This document shows, one piece after another, positions 12,594 to 23,670 of a DNA stretch of 64,000 bases. The notes beneath the pieces are model-generated. The model made no database searches, was not told where the DNA came from, and was given only the letters and a program-made list of their open reading frames with translations. Source of the stretch: Aquilaria yunnanensis (Eukaryota > Streptophyta > Magnoliopsida > Malvales > Thymelaeaceae); the NCBI GenBank assembly GCA_039654915.1, contig CM077600.1, positions 45,120,492 through 45,184,491 on the forward strand, in the 5' to 3' direction. The first letter of the stretch is position 1, and each line of letters starts with the position of its first letter. The position numbers were made by a program, and so were the translations under genes.

Positions 12594-13184
12594 TAGAGTA
12601 AATTGCATTAAATAATCCCTAACCTTTAACTATTATTTAGTTTTAGTCCCTAACCTATTAATTTTTTTATTTTGATCATAAACCTATTAAAAAGTTTCAT
12701 TTTGATCCTAAATCTAATAAAAATATTTCATTTTGGTCCTAATTGGATGAAATATGTTAACTTAAAATATTCATCTAATAAAAAATTTCTAGATTATAAT
12801 TTAAACTATTCAGTAACTGTGTTATAATAAATTTAATCTATATACTAATTTTTTATAGTTAATAGAAAATTCAATTCATCTTTTTTTCTTTCTGTAAATT
12901 AAAATTATTTTATTCAGAAAGAAAAAATTACTAATTTAAATTGTTTATTTGTCATAAAAAATATTAAACTGTTTAAATTTACTGAAAAATAGTTATCAAA
13001 TATTTAAATCAGAATTTTAAAAGTTTATATCTGACAGTTATTCTGAGTTAATGAATTTCATTTTATGAGAAACCAAAACGAAACAGTTTTAATAGATTTA
13101 GGACAAAAATAAAATATTTAATAGGTTAGGGACTAAAATGAAATGACAATTAAAGATTTTGGACTATTTACGCAATTTGCTCCA
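12594..13184. mobile_element. Fold-back / Mutator-like MITE (family C)
   Basis: The left arm begins GAGTAAATTGCATTAAATAA and continues with TTTTAGTCCCTAACCTATTA. The reverse complement of the right end begins GGAGCAAATTGCGTAAATAG and continues with the same TTTTAGTCCCTAACCTATTA. The inverted arms run nearly to the centre, where TTTCTTTCTG faces CAGAAAGAAA. There is no coding capacity. Flanks (GCACAAAGG and CCACAAAAA) could be a decayed 9-bp target duplication, but the match is weak. Confidence 0.72.
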
Positions 13185-13509
13185 CAAAAATCAATAAAAA
13201 CATGAGTGTCCAAAGGTAAAACGCCAGGTTGAGATTTATACACCAAGTAACAGAATTTTCATCCTTAGCGCAATTTGAACGATTACAATTAAGCCAGATG
13301 CAATTTAGGTGGCTGCAAGAGATTGAAAAATTAAATAACCTCATATATCTTGATAATAACCACGAACTCTTAATAAATTTTGTTTGATGCAATAATTACA
13401 ATGACCCCTAAAAGATATTAAAATGACAAGCATGTGGGTGACAAATACAAGGGATAAGGCATGAACTCATCTCAATGTCTTTACAATCCAACAAATATCC
13501 TTTTCTTGA

Positions 13510-13830
13510 ACGCCGGCCTTCAGTGGAGGAGCTGAAGATTCAGGCAGTGCACTGCCCACCCACCCCCTTATTTGTGTGAGGAGGGAAATTTAAATCTCTG
13601 TGGATTAGGAGACTTTAGTAACAAAGATGTCCAGATTTCCACTATATGATGCATGGTGATGGCCATTTCAGGCCGGAGCCCTCTCTGGTCGACCACAAGG
13701 GCGGACCGTTGTGGTAGTATTGTCCCCCTGAACAGCGCATTAACGGGCGGCACGGAGCCTTGAACCCGAGACCGCGGGGATTTTGTTCCTCTTAGAGAGG
13801 ACGCGTCTAACCACTAGGACGCATGGTGTT
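13510..13830 (-). mobile_element. tRNA-derived SINE
   Basis: On the minus strand the head has an A-box-like TAGTGGTTAGACGCG and, about 50 bases on, a B-box-like GGGTTCAAGGCTCC, the internal RNA polymerase III promoter layout of tRNA-derived SINEs. Between them CCTCT and AGAGG could pair like an anticodon stem. A GC-rich body follows toward 13510. No tail or target duplication was settled, so the distal end is approximate. Confidence 0.55.
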
Positions 13831-14525
13831 TGCTGGCTACTACTACCCAAATATTCAATGTTGTTATTGTTAGATATATCGCATCCTATAAATTGTAGTT
13901 ATACTGTATGATATACTGTACTGTAGACTGTTTTCACAAAAAAAAAAAAAAAATAGTTTGAAGTGAAAAAATATATATAATTAATTTTATTTTGGTATTA
14001 TATATACATATATATGGTACATTAACATAAAATTAAAAAAAAAAGATTTCTAACTTGTCATATGCACTATACCTTCGATAAGCGCGGTATACTACGATAT
14101 ATCATAGTAAATTATCCAAAACAATTTAAAAACTTAACAATAAGCAATACATCTACAGTAAGTGTGGTAAATCACAGTAGACCATGCAATACTTTGACAT
14201 ATGACGATAACCTATATACAACATACCACATACCAACGATAAATGGTATATCACGATATATTGTGCTATTTGATTATATGCTACCATCCATGGTTATGTA
14301 ACACAACTAAGCTATTTGTAACTGGATTAAATTTGTTTTAAATCTCAATTATGGAAAATAAATTGGAATCCTGGGTGAATCTAGTTGTAACAACATGAAA
14401 GCAACTTCAACAGTTTTCATATATTTTCTATAAAATAGGAAAGATAAAACCAAAATTTTCATAATTTTTATGCTCCAATTCCAATAGTTTTCCCTTTTTT
14501 TTTTCTAGAATATTGTATTTCTTAT
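13831..14525. other. AT-rich intergenic sequence with many short palindromes
   Basis: TA-rich DNA with repeated words such as GGTATA, ACGATATATC and short hairpins. A short open frame at 14062-14301 has no family features and looks like chance. A similar style recurs near 59650-60060. No gene is supported. Confidence 0.4.
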
Positions 14526-15543
14526 AGGGTAAAATCCATTGGGGGTTCCTTAGCTTATTTTTTTTGTCCTAATTAGGTATCTTACCTTCAAGTTGTCTTA
14601 GTGAGGTACCTTACCTCTTATCGCGTGTTCTATCTAAGTATTTTTTGTTAATTTTAGAGTTATGTTTGACGAAAAATGCTGATGTGGCATAAAAAATATT
14701 AAAATAAATAATAAAATACCACTTATGGCCCTTATATTTTTTAAAAAATTTAAAAAACCCTCCAAAATATCGGAGGAAGAGATCACTGCCCCATATCTCC
14801 CTCTCCCCCCTCCTTCGCCCGCCGCCCCGTTTTTCAATATCAATCTCATCGAATCTCACCTGCTGCCGGCTCCTTCTCCAGGCGTTTCAACTCTTTTGTC
14901 CCTAAGACCAACTCGCTCCTCCTCTGCATTGATCGAGTCATCTCCTTCCAGATTGAATGCCTCTCCGAATCCATCTTCCTCTCCTTCCTCAGATCCCTCA
15001 TTGGTCTTGTCTCATTGAAGCCTCGCCATAGGAGCATGAGTTCAACTTTGTCGGATGTTCAAATAATTCAAAAAATTACTGATGATTTAGTCAATCTACG
15101 CTGGCTAGGATGATTTCTGCTCATAAATCCGATGATCCCAAGTTCACTCGAACCTCGATTGAAAAGTTAGGGAAGACGAAAAGACTTGCACCCAATGGAG
15201 ATGCACAACCGCCATATTTGATTTGATTTGTCCAAAATTGATGAGATTGATGTCGGAAAATGGAGCGACAGGGGAACAACAGGTTTTAAAAGCATTTTAG
15301 TAGTTTTGGGGGTTTTTGTAATTTTTTTCAAAATATAAGGACCACAAGTGTTATTTTATTATTTATTTTAATATTTTTTATGCCACATCAACATTTTCTG
15401 TCAGACATAACTCCGAAATTAACAAAAAGTACTTAGATATGACACACGATAGGAGGTAAGGTACCTTACTAGGACAACTTGAAAGTAGAGTATCCAATTA
15501 GGATAAAAAAAAAAAGCTAAGATACCCTCGTTGGATTTTACCC
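14526..15543. mobile_element. Mutator-like element B1 with long terminal inverted repeats
   Basis: The left end GGGTAAAATCCATTGGGGGT matches the inverted right end, which reads GGGTAAAATCCAACGAGGGT. The match continues for about 240 bp through AGGTACCTTACCTCNTATCG and TGATGTGGCATAAAAAATAT. Flanks ATTTCTTAT (14517-14525) and ATTTATTAT (15544-15552) are a 9-bp target duplication with one mismatch, typical of Mutator elements. The interior (14780-15250) is GC-rich and unlike the AT-rich arms. No transposase is present. A second family member is at 50259-51411. Confidence 0.85.
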
Positions 15544-16042
15544 ATTTATTATATAACAATTAAATATTATGCATTTAAAACAAATTTAAATTACAATAAG
15601 ATAAAACAGAGAGTAAAAGCAAAATTTTGCATTTTCTATCTTATATTCGTCTTGTTCTTTGGATACACATTAATTTTTAGAATTTCATATTAATTTATAG
15701 AGTTTCTACACATATAGAGAATTGATTATTCTATTTCAACACATATAGAGAATTGATTATTTTGTTTGAGAACAGTTTTTGTGGTTCACATTAAGATTTT
15801 GGATAATTTATTAACAGTGAAAATACAACTGCTAAAATTGAAAATTAAATTGATTATTAGATATCATTTTCAAAACTATAATGCTAATTATTAACATTAA
15901 TGCCAAACATGACTTTTAAAAAATAAGATAGAAAAACTGTTAGAGTGAAAAAGTATTCAATATTCCCTAAAATAGAAAAAATCTACAAAATGGTAAATCT
16001 GTTAGAGATATTCCAGGTGCTATAAGTTAAATACATTTTTCA
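15544..16042. other. AT-rich intergenic, no gene seen
   Basis: A short duplicated phrase, ACACATATAGAGAATTGATT, occurs twice at about 15709 and 15740. Nothing else was recognised. Confidence 0.5.
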
Positions 16043-16925
16043 ATTTAAGGAAAATCACAATAACCTTTTTAAGGTTTGGTGAAAACTATGCTTGTGTACT
16101 TGCTATTTCGAAAACCTATACTTACCCATTTAAGTTAACACTATTAATGATTGCTAAGACAAAAAGCCAAAAAAAGGCAAAAAAAACTCTGTTTTACTGT
16201 CATAACTTTCTTCATTCGATAACTTTGCCCCCCAACTTCCAGCTCTCCCACTCTACTCCTTCGCCCTCCTTAACCCAGAAACCTCACCCAGAATCATCGA
16301 TTCTCTCCACTGCCAGAAACCCAGAAACATGAGGCAACCAGAACACGAGGTGACCAGACGACAATGCAATCGAACCAGATGAACCCGACAAAGCTGATGA
16401 ACTCGTAGACTCGATGAAGCCGAAGACCAGTGAGCCAGTGGCAAAGATTGCGGAGGCGGCCACCATCGTCTCCGTCTGCCTGAACCCGGAGACCGATCGA
16501 CGACGGCCGGCACCAATAGACGACCATCGGCACCAATTGATTACCCACGGCACCAATCGAAGACGAATCGATGACCACCTCTCACGCCAATCTCTCCACC
16601 ACCCGTACGCCCACCGCACGATCTCCCACGTAAGCCCGCCGTATGCTCTCTCCGTGTAAGCCCGCCGACCACCAATCGCTGGCTAGCTCAAGGACGGCCG
16701 AGACGACGCATTCGATGGGCGAATCCAAAGGGTCTGAGCGGCGGAGGACAAAACGTGGGGAGGAGTGCAGAGGGCTTTCCACTATTCGCAGAGGTTCTCT
16801 TGAGGTTTTGCTACACAGATCGTAGGAAGGCGGTAGATGGGCACAGGGAGTGATGTGGCGGTAGATGGGCGGACAGGAGGCGGCAAGGAGAGGGTCAACG
16901 GCGGCGATGGCTGAGGCAGAGAAGA

Positions 16926-16970
16926 GGGGGGGGGGGGGAGAGAGGAGGGGGGGGGGGGGGGGGGAAGGGG
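16926..16970 (+). repeat. Long G homopolymers (G13, G18)
   Basis: Thirteen G at 16926-16938, eighteen G at 16947-16964 and four more at 16967-16970, separated by short A/G spacers. The strand could fold into G-quadruplexes. Homopolymers this long are also prone to length errors in sequencing. Confidence 0.9.
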
Positions 16971-17063
16971 TGTTTAGTTGTTAGGGGTCAAAGTTTTTAA
17001 GTAAGAAGGTTAGGAGGACAAGGTCAGTAACTTTTCCCATTTTTTATTGACTATGAATTCGGA

Positions 17064-17634
17064 AAGCAAAAAAATTTTAATATTTTGGGTAGGAAGCGGA
17101 CATACTACTATAATTTCTTTTACTCAATCTCCCAGTAATATTTTAAAATAGGCTAAATATGCTACTATTATTTAGAAAAATAATAGAAAATGATAAAAAT
17201 AACAGGTTTTAAAATATTGAGGTTATTATGCATCTTTAAAAAAATATCATGACCTTTGAGATTTTTGCCCAAAGATTGTCTAATTTCTGCCATTAGCACT
17301 TTAGCCTTGTTGCTGTCTTCATCACTAGTGCCCTAGCCCTATTGTTGTCATTCTTTTGTCTCTAGTGTTTAATCTCTTAGCTAGCATTCTTGAGTGAGAA
17401 AGAGTTTAATTACAAAAAGTTTTTGAAGTTTGTTAAAACTTGCATTATCACTCTAAAATTTTAAAACTTGTTACTTTTAATATTTTTCGTTAGATTTTTA
17501 ATGTTTTCTATTAGATTATAACAGCCAGTGGCATATCTGGCCTATTTTAAAACATTAGTGGGAGATTGGGAAAAAAAAAACTATAATGGCATATTCGCTC
17601 CCAATCTAAAACTTTGGTAATAAATTTGATCTTT
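17064..17634. mobile_element. Mutator-like element A1, nested in element D
   Basis: The arms pair as inverted repeats over about 80 bp: the left CAATCTCCCAGTAATATTTT answers the right AAAACATTAGTGGGAGATTG, and TAGGAAGCGGACAT answers ATATTCGCTCCCAATC. The same sequence recurs at 49731-51470, with matching interior words such as TAATAGAAAATGATAAAA and AAAACTTGTTACTTTTAATA. Without its insertion that second copy would be about the same length (~575 bp). No coding capacity. Confidence 0.75.
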
Positions 17635-17787
17635 TTGCCAATTCAAAATTAACTTAATAGAGAGGTAAGTGTATGTTTTTAAAACATTAAGGATACAATT
17701 GTAAGTGCCACTAAACCAAGGGTTATTGTAAGTTTCCTTTAATTTAAGAGCTGATTATTCAATGTAATCACAAACGGGAATTTCTTG

Positions 17788-18808
17788 CGTCCACCCTGGT
17801 GAACGTACATCACTGGATGGAACTCTAACGGTATTAATATTAGATAAATAAGATAACTTTTTGACTTTTAAATTTTTTAATTAATTGGAAAGATAATTAT
17901 AATATTTTAAATTTAAAATTAATAATAAGATAATCATATCTCATTATCTCCATTAAACAACAAGAATCATTTTTCACGGTTGTGATAATTTAAAATAATT
18001 TACAATTTTTATGTAATAAGTACAACCTCGCATGATCTAATTCTTCTTCTTCTTTTTCATTCTCTCCTCTCTCCCTCCCTCCCTAAGTGTATATTGATTT
18101 TATATTTTACAGATAATTATGATATTTTGAATTTAAAATTAATAAGAAGATAATTATATCATTTTAAGATTTTTGCAGCCTTAGACATCAGATTGATAAA
18201 TTTAGATACGAAACTAACATAATTAGACACCATAAAAGTTGTCATAAACACTAGAACAATAGTTATAGATACCAGAACATCAGTATTAGACACTAAATTA
18301 ATAAATTTCTACATCAATCTAACATAATTAGACACAGAGAAAGTATTACTAGACACTTAGAACACCAGTACTAGACACCAGAATAGCAGCACTGGACACC
18401 AGACTACATCAATGTAATATTCTTAGACATAAAAAAGTAGTACTAAATACTAGAATAATAATTATAAACACCAAACCAATAGTTATAGATACCACTTCAG
18501 CCAATATATGATATCAATTTCACATATACTGCAAGCCAAAATTACGAAGAAGATAGCATTTTCATTTGAAAATGGTAGATTTTTTCTCTACATAAATAAT
18601 TAAAATTGTAGGCATTATTTATTCTATAATTATAAAAAATTATTTAAAATGACAACTCTCTCCCTTAATAATAACAACTTTATTTACTCCATAATTATGG
18701 ATATTTTATTTAAATAGTAACTTTTCTTTTTTTAATAATAACTATTTAACACTATTAATTTTAATATTAATTGTGGACTACACCATGGTAGATGATATAA
18801 TGACTCCC
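17788..18808 (+). mobile_element. Repeat family E, copy 1
   Basis: This matches an inverted copy at 55735-56815. Both have TGATGGAACTCTAAC-like ends (here CTGGATGGAACTCTAACGGT) and AT-rich arms with TCTCATTATCTCCATTAAAC. The interior of about 300 bp is built of degenerate repeats of the word TTAGACACCAGAACA. Weak inverted similarity between the two ends suggests a Mutator-like element. No open frame. Confidence 0.65.
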
Positions 18809-19479
18809 GACAAAGGGATGAGAGACAGGCTTGAGCTGTATTTCCGATTGGTTTGGTTGTACGGGCATGGTCGGGAAGAGAGAAGTTAGTGTATGCTATT
18901 CGCATTTATGGGGATTAATAATAGCAAGGCCTGCCTATAATCCTAGCTGGGCCAGCAAACTAAACCGGTCTTTTCGTCAAATTCAAACTTGAAGATTTTG
19001 TGTCAAAATAAGTCCTCTCCTTTTTTTCTTTTGGTAAATAAAAATGCATCAAAAAGAAAAAAAAAGTACTAAAAAGATCACTGAAAACCTTTTCAGAAGT
19101 TAGTCGTGATATATATTGCAACTTATCTGACCGCCACCCAACTTTTTGGTCATTCTGTAATATATTTGTTCTTAATTGCTCAACCACTAAAAGTTTGTCA
19201 AACAAAGGACGAAGAGAAACTTCCCAACAAAATACTGTTACTGTTGTATCATGTATGGCAGTAGTATATAAAAGAACGGAAGGTTTGGCCTGGTATGGTG
19301 TCTGCTGGGAGGATCAATCTTCCCTCGTCTGTTACACTGAACTAAACTCCATTACCCTGTCCTTACAAACCCCTCCAAGATTAGCACGGAGATCCACGTA
19401 TTACCTTCTTACTCGTTTTCTCTAAAACAGGGGAAAAAGTTGCCATTGCCAACTGCTAAGAACCCAAAAGAATATTGCA
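18809..19479. other. Intergenic upstream of the IQM gene
   Basis: Mixed AT-rich sequence. The A-rich phrase AAAATGCATCAAAAAG near 19040 resembles transposon tail sequence. No gene seen; the right part is the likely IQM promoter, but no motif was certain. Confidence 0.4.
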
Positions 19480-20369
19480 GAGCCAGAGGGAGAGGCAGCC
19501 TATAATCGCCCTGATTCTTCGCTTCCTACATTGCTACCAAACCACAAGAGTTTTTTTTTTTTTTGTTTTCTTTCTATTGCTCCTTCTCTTTCTGCCCTTC
19601 TTTTCTCTGCTCTAAAGGTGAGTCCTTTTTCTTCTTCCTTCCCTCATCTTTTTACCCTCCTTTTTGCTTTCGTTTTCTGGTTTTAATGGAGTATGAACAA
19701 TTTTTACGAAAAGTGGAACAAGGGAAAATGAGAACATCATGATTTTGGCCTTTGGCCATTAAATTGTTTTTTATTTCCCAAGAGACAAGAAATGAGTGAT
19801 TTAACTGATTTTGGTGCGTCAATGGCTGCCTCTATTTTTTTAACCTCTTCACCGCCAGGAAGGGTGGGGTGTTCCTCTTTCTTGCCACCCAATTTTTCGC
19901 TTTCCTGCCTTTCTGACGTTGCTGGTGCCAAAAAAAAAAAAAGGCCAAACCTCCACTCCTGGAGATATTTTGTGGGGATTAATGCTTGCTCTTTGTTTGA
20001 TACGTACTTCATATGTTGATAAACTGAGATGCATGTGAGTGAAAGGTCTCGATTCTATCCTGGAATTTAGTAAAAGGTCTTGATGTACAAAATGAAAAGT
20101 TGAAAATCCAGTTTTGGTTTCATCGGCCAACACACTGGTTTCAAGGTTGCATGATATCTAAGTGCTCTTTGATCAGTAGATCATACCTGTATTTTATTGA
20201 TTCCAGGTCTGGGAGATGCCTACCCAAATCGGATGATTTTTGTATAACCATTCCCATTTTCTTTTGCCCTTCTTTGTGTCAGGTTTAAGGAGTAGAGACC
20301 GACCTTGCAAGTTTGTGATTTGGGTAGTTTGAGCTGGAGATGGTACATCTACAATTAACATTGCAATAA
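19480..20369 (+). promoter_or_regulatory. IQM gene 5' leader with a leader intron
   Basis: A pyrimidine-rich stretch (about 19500-19617) ends in CTCTAAAG|GTGAGTCC, a strong donor. A matching acceptor TTTGTGTCAG|G lies at 20282. This gives a leader intron of 665 bp and a second leader exon (20283-20369) joined directly to the coding exon. Introns in the 5' leader are common in plant genes. Inferred from splice signals. Confidence 0.5.
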
Positions 20370-23092
20370 ATGGGGATAAGTTTTTCATGCCCACTAGTTG
20401 ATCTTCATGATCTTGATCAAGCTGCTCTTCTACAGTCAGTTAGTTCCAGCAAACCAGGGGAGGCGACAAAACCACCTTGTTCTGGGAAATTGGTAATGGA
20501 AGTGAAAACCAAGTATGCAACTGAGACTCCCAAGTCAGATAAAGAAAACCAGGTGCTAGTTAGGTCTGTAAGCCCAATGCCTGTAGATGGTGACTGCAAA
20601 TCAGACGAATCAGATAGCTATGTAGATGCCTTATCAGACCCAGGGAGCAGAAGGTACCATGCCGCATTGAAGCTGCAAAAGGTGTACAAAAGTTTCAGAA
20701 CGAGGAGGCAGCTAGCAGATTGTGCAGTTCTTGTTGAGCAGAGATGGTGCGGTTTTTAAGTATTGGCTCTACTTGTGTTGCCGAGAAAACACAGAAGAGT
20801 GCTGAATTTAAGTTGCTGAGTTTCTGTTTGCAGGTGGAAGCTGTTAGATTTTGCTGAACTTAAGCGGAGTTCCATATCATTTTTTGATATGAGAAAACCA
20901 GAGACTGCCCATTCGCGTTGGTTTCGAGCAAGGAAGAGAGCTGCCAAGGTAAGTGTCTTTAAGGATGCATACATAACTCTCCACTTTCTCCTGGAATTTT
21001 TGGTGTTGAACTTTTTCACTTTTCCATTTCTGGATTCAGGTGGGAAAAGGTTTGTCCAAGGATGAAAAGGCTCGAAAGCTTGCACTGCAGCATTGGCTTG
21101 AAGCGGTGAGCGTCATTCTTGGCATTAACGTTTCATGCCAAACTACAAATGTTCTACTTATTTGTACCTTGTAATGGTCTTCAGATTGACCCGCGGCATC
21201 GTTATGGCCACAACCTTCAGTTTTATTACGCCAAATGGCTCCATTGCCAGAGCAGAGAACCTTTTTTCTATTGGTATAGGGCCAATAACCAAAAACAAAT
21301 CTTTGCTTTTACAGTTATGCAGATTATACAGACTGAATCGTCAACATTTTCATGCAGGCTTGATATAGGAGAAGGGAAAGAAGTAAATCTTGAAAGGTGC
21401 TGTCGGTCTAAGCTTCAGCAGCAATGCATCAAGTACCTTGGCCCTGTGAGTTGGTCATTTCCTTCGCAAGTTTTTAGAGCATCTTTAGGGTAGAATGGAA
21501 CTGCCATATATTTCCATATCCCCTTTTATTCACTGGTAAACATCCATCTGCAGACTGAAAGGAAGGACTACGAAGTAGTTTTGAAGGATGGGATGTTTTT
21601 CTATAAGCAGAGTGGTAAACTTCTCGATACCTCAGAAGACAAAGATGTGAAGTGGATCTTTGTCCTAAGTGTATCGAAGAACATGTACGTTGGAAAGAAG
21701 AGCAGGGGAACATTCCAACACTCAAGCTTTTTGGCTGGAGGAGCTACATTATCTGCCGGAAGATTGATCGTGAAAGATGGTGTTCTGAAGGTAACAACAA
21801 TGTGACGTTCTGGCCCTCGTAACATATATAGGTAGATGCATAAAGCTTTTAGCATTCCGTATGCAAGGCTTTGATCAATTTGATCCTGTATTGCAGGCAG
21901 TTTGGCCTCACAGTGGACACTACCTCCCAACAGAAGAGAATTTCTTGGAGTTCATGTCATACCTGATGGAACAAAACGTAGATCTCACCAATGTTCAGGT
22001 AACATATCCGTCTGCAGGTTGAGTAATTTTATTATGAACATCATATTGTTGACCTCAACGTGGTTAGCGACTGAAGATTTAGTATGCTGAATCGATGATA
22101 GTTTCACTAGAAGAACTGAACAAAGTTTTCTGGCTGCAGAAACTTGTTCATATAAGAAAAGCGTTTTCTTGAAGGCTGAAGCTTGGTCTGTTAATATAAT
22201 GATATCCACATTTCTCACACATTCTTGAGATGCTACTTTGTATGCCTCCTGTATTCCTATAGAACTTTAACAATATACTGATCGAGAAGCAACCCTGGAT
22301 GCATTGCGTCATGTTAGGGTAAAAGTTAGCTGATGCATTTTTCCTGCCCATCTCCAGAAAAGCCCTTCTGAAGATGATGAACAAATCAACATCAGAGTGT
22401 GCAGTAAAGTCCCGTCAGAACAATCTGAGGCAGAAGCCCCTCAGGATAGTGAAGCAGCCACCTGTGCCGAAAGCACTGCTCCAGATATTGTTGATTCGAC
22501 AAAGCAAGACTCTAATGGTGCAGGAAATGCCAGTCCTGGAATTTCAAGGTTGTCCCGAGGATTGTTCACAAAAATATCCAAACTTCAAATACCAATGAGG
22601 GATGATGTCTTCAAGCCCGCAAATTTACCACAAAATTTCCAGGGTGGAGATCCAGAAATGCCTGGAGAAGAAGGTTATGAAACAGCATTGGAATTCCTAC
22701 CAGAGGAAGAGTTCATGTTCCCGAAACCGAATTTGTTTGGAGATAATGGTGACAAAGACAAGGAGACCATCCCCAAGGAGAAAATAATGAAAAGGATAGA
22801 TTCACATAACAAGCACAATTCATATCAATTAGCTCAACAACTATCTTCACGATGGTCAACGGGTGCAGGACCGCGGATTAGTTGCATGAGGGATTACCCT
22901 TCAGAGCTTCAGAACCAGGTTTTGGAGCAAACTCACTTGTCTCCACGAACAAGAACTGTAGTTCGTTTTCCTCAGACAACATTGCAGTATGTTCACATGA
23001 CTTTGACCCCAACCGTATTGCTTAGAGAAACAGGAGCAGCAAGAAGCCCTCTTGCTCCACCAGGGGCCTGGCAAAAACCGGCAACACCATAG
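20370..23092 (+). CDS. IQM-family calmodulin-binding protein
   Basis: A plant-specific IQM protein, a family with one IQ motif that binds calmodulin without calcium. Eight coding exons join in frame: 20370-20746, 20834-20948, 21040-21105, 21185-21273, 21358-21445, 21554-21790, 21897-21998 and 22358-23092, giving 602 residues, within the usual family size. The IQ motif [14 protein letters not shown] lies near residues 99-112. The conserved family block follows: [65 protein letters not shown] and [19 protein letters not shown]. The C-terminal 245 residues (last exon) are acidic, Ser/Pro-rich and probably disordered. All splice sites are GT-AG. Which IQM paralogue it is cannot be told. It converges on HST. 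The last codons lie in a tandem duplication that continues past the stop. Confidence 0.93.
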
Positions 23093-23252
23093 ACTGTATG
23101 TAGATGGAAAGAACGAGATATAGGTTTATTAATTGATCTAAACAGCAGCAAGAAGTCCTCCTGCTCCACCAGGGGCCTTGCCTAAACCAGCAATGCCATA
23201 GACTGTTTGTAGATGAAAGAGCGAAATATAGGTTTATTAACTGATGTAAAAA
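23035..23252 (+). repeat. 109-bp tandem duplication across the IQM stop codon
   Basis: The block starting AGCAGCAAGAAGCCCTCTTG at 23035, which holds the last IQM codons, stop and start of the 3' leader, recurs from 23144 as AGCAGCAAGAAGTCCTCCTG with several substitutions. Further partial units ending ATAGGTTTATTNATT follow to about 23305. Confidence 0.9.
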
Positions 23253-23670
23253 AACATAGGCTTATTTATTCATCTAAAAGGCAAAATATAGGTTTATTTA
23301 TTGTTTCTTGTGACAAATAAAGAAAAAAATGACAATTTTGTGGTATTTTGATCCAATTCAACCTGACAAAAATTTCTTTATCTATTTCCTCCTCCTCTTC
23401 TCTTGACATATGAAGTTTGACAAGATATAGCATCACTGAAGACTAGTTCCAGCTTCTTCTTCTTCTTGATTTTTTTTTCCTCCCGTGTTTTTTCGATCCA
23501 TCTCTTTGCTGTTTTTTTTTTCTTAGTTTTATTTTTTTTTCCTAAAAACTTGTCTCGAATATATACATTTTAGAGATGAAATGCTTTACATATACAACTT
23601 TCTATGATCCTCATAATGACCATGCAAAGATAAAAAGCAAAAGAGAAGCAAAAAAGACAAAAATGTTACC

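Larger units (their letters stand above)
16043..17748. mobile_element. Mutator-like element D with GC-rich interior
   Basis: The left end TTTAAGGAAAATCACAATAA and the inverted right end TTAAAGGAAACTTACAATAA match imperfectly for about 100 bp, ending at a shared ACTTACC...TTAAGTTAA block. The interior at 16230-16970 is GC-rich, with frames but no recognised domain, and ends in long G runs. Element A1 is inserted near its right arm. The target duplication is not clear, so the ends are good to a few bases. Confidence 0.62.

Noticed and set aside
13750..13829. A functional tRNA gene on the minus strand
   Set aside because: A and B boxes are present but no full cloverleaf with a proper acceptor stem can be drawn; a SINE head fits better.
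13840..14330. A shared transposon family with 59650-60060, based on similar GGTATA/CGATATA words
   Set aside because: Both regions are palindrome-rich and AT-rich, but I could not align them over more than short words.
14611..15037. Overlapping frames of 63-97 codons on both strands
   Set aside because: They lie in the GC-rich core of element B1 and show no domain, no conserved start and no splice structure.
16253..16825. Six overlapping frames on both strands, up to 111 codons
   Set aside because: Low-complexity Arg/Ser/Pro products of a GC-rich transposon core; frames on both strands at once point to composition rather than coding.
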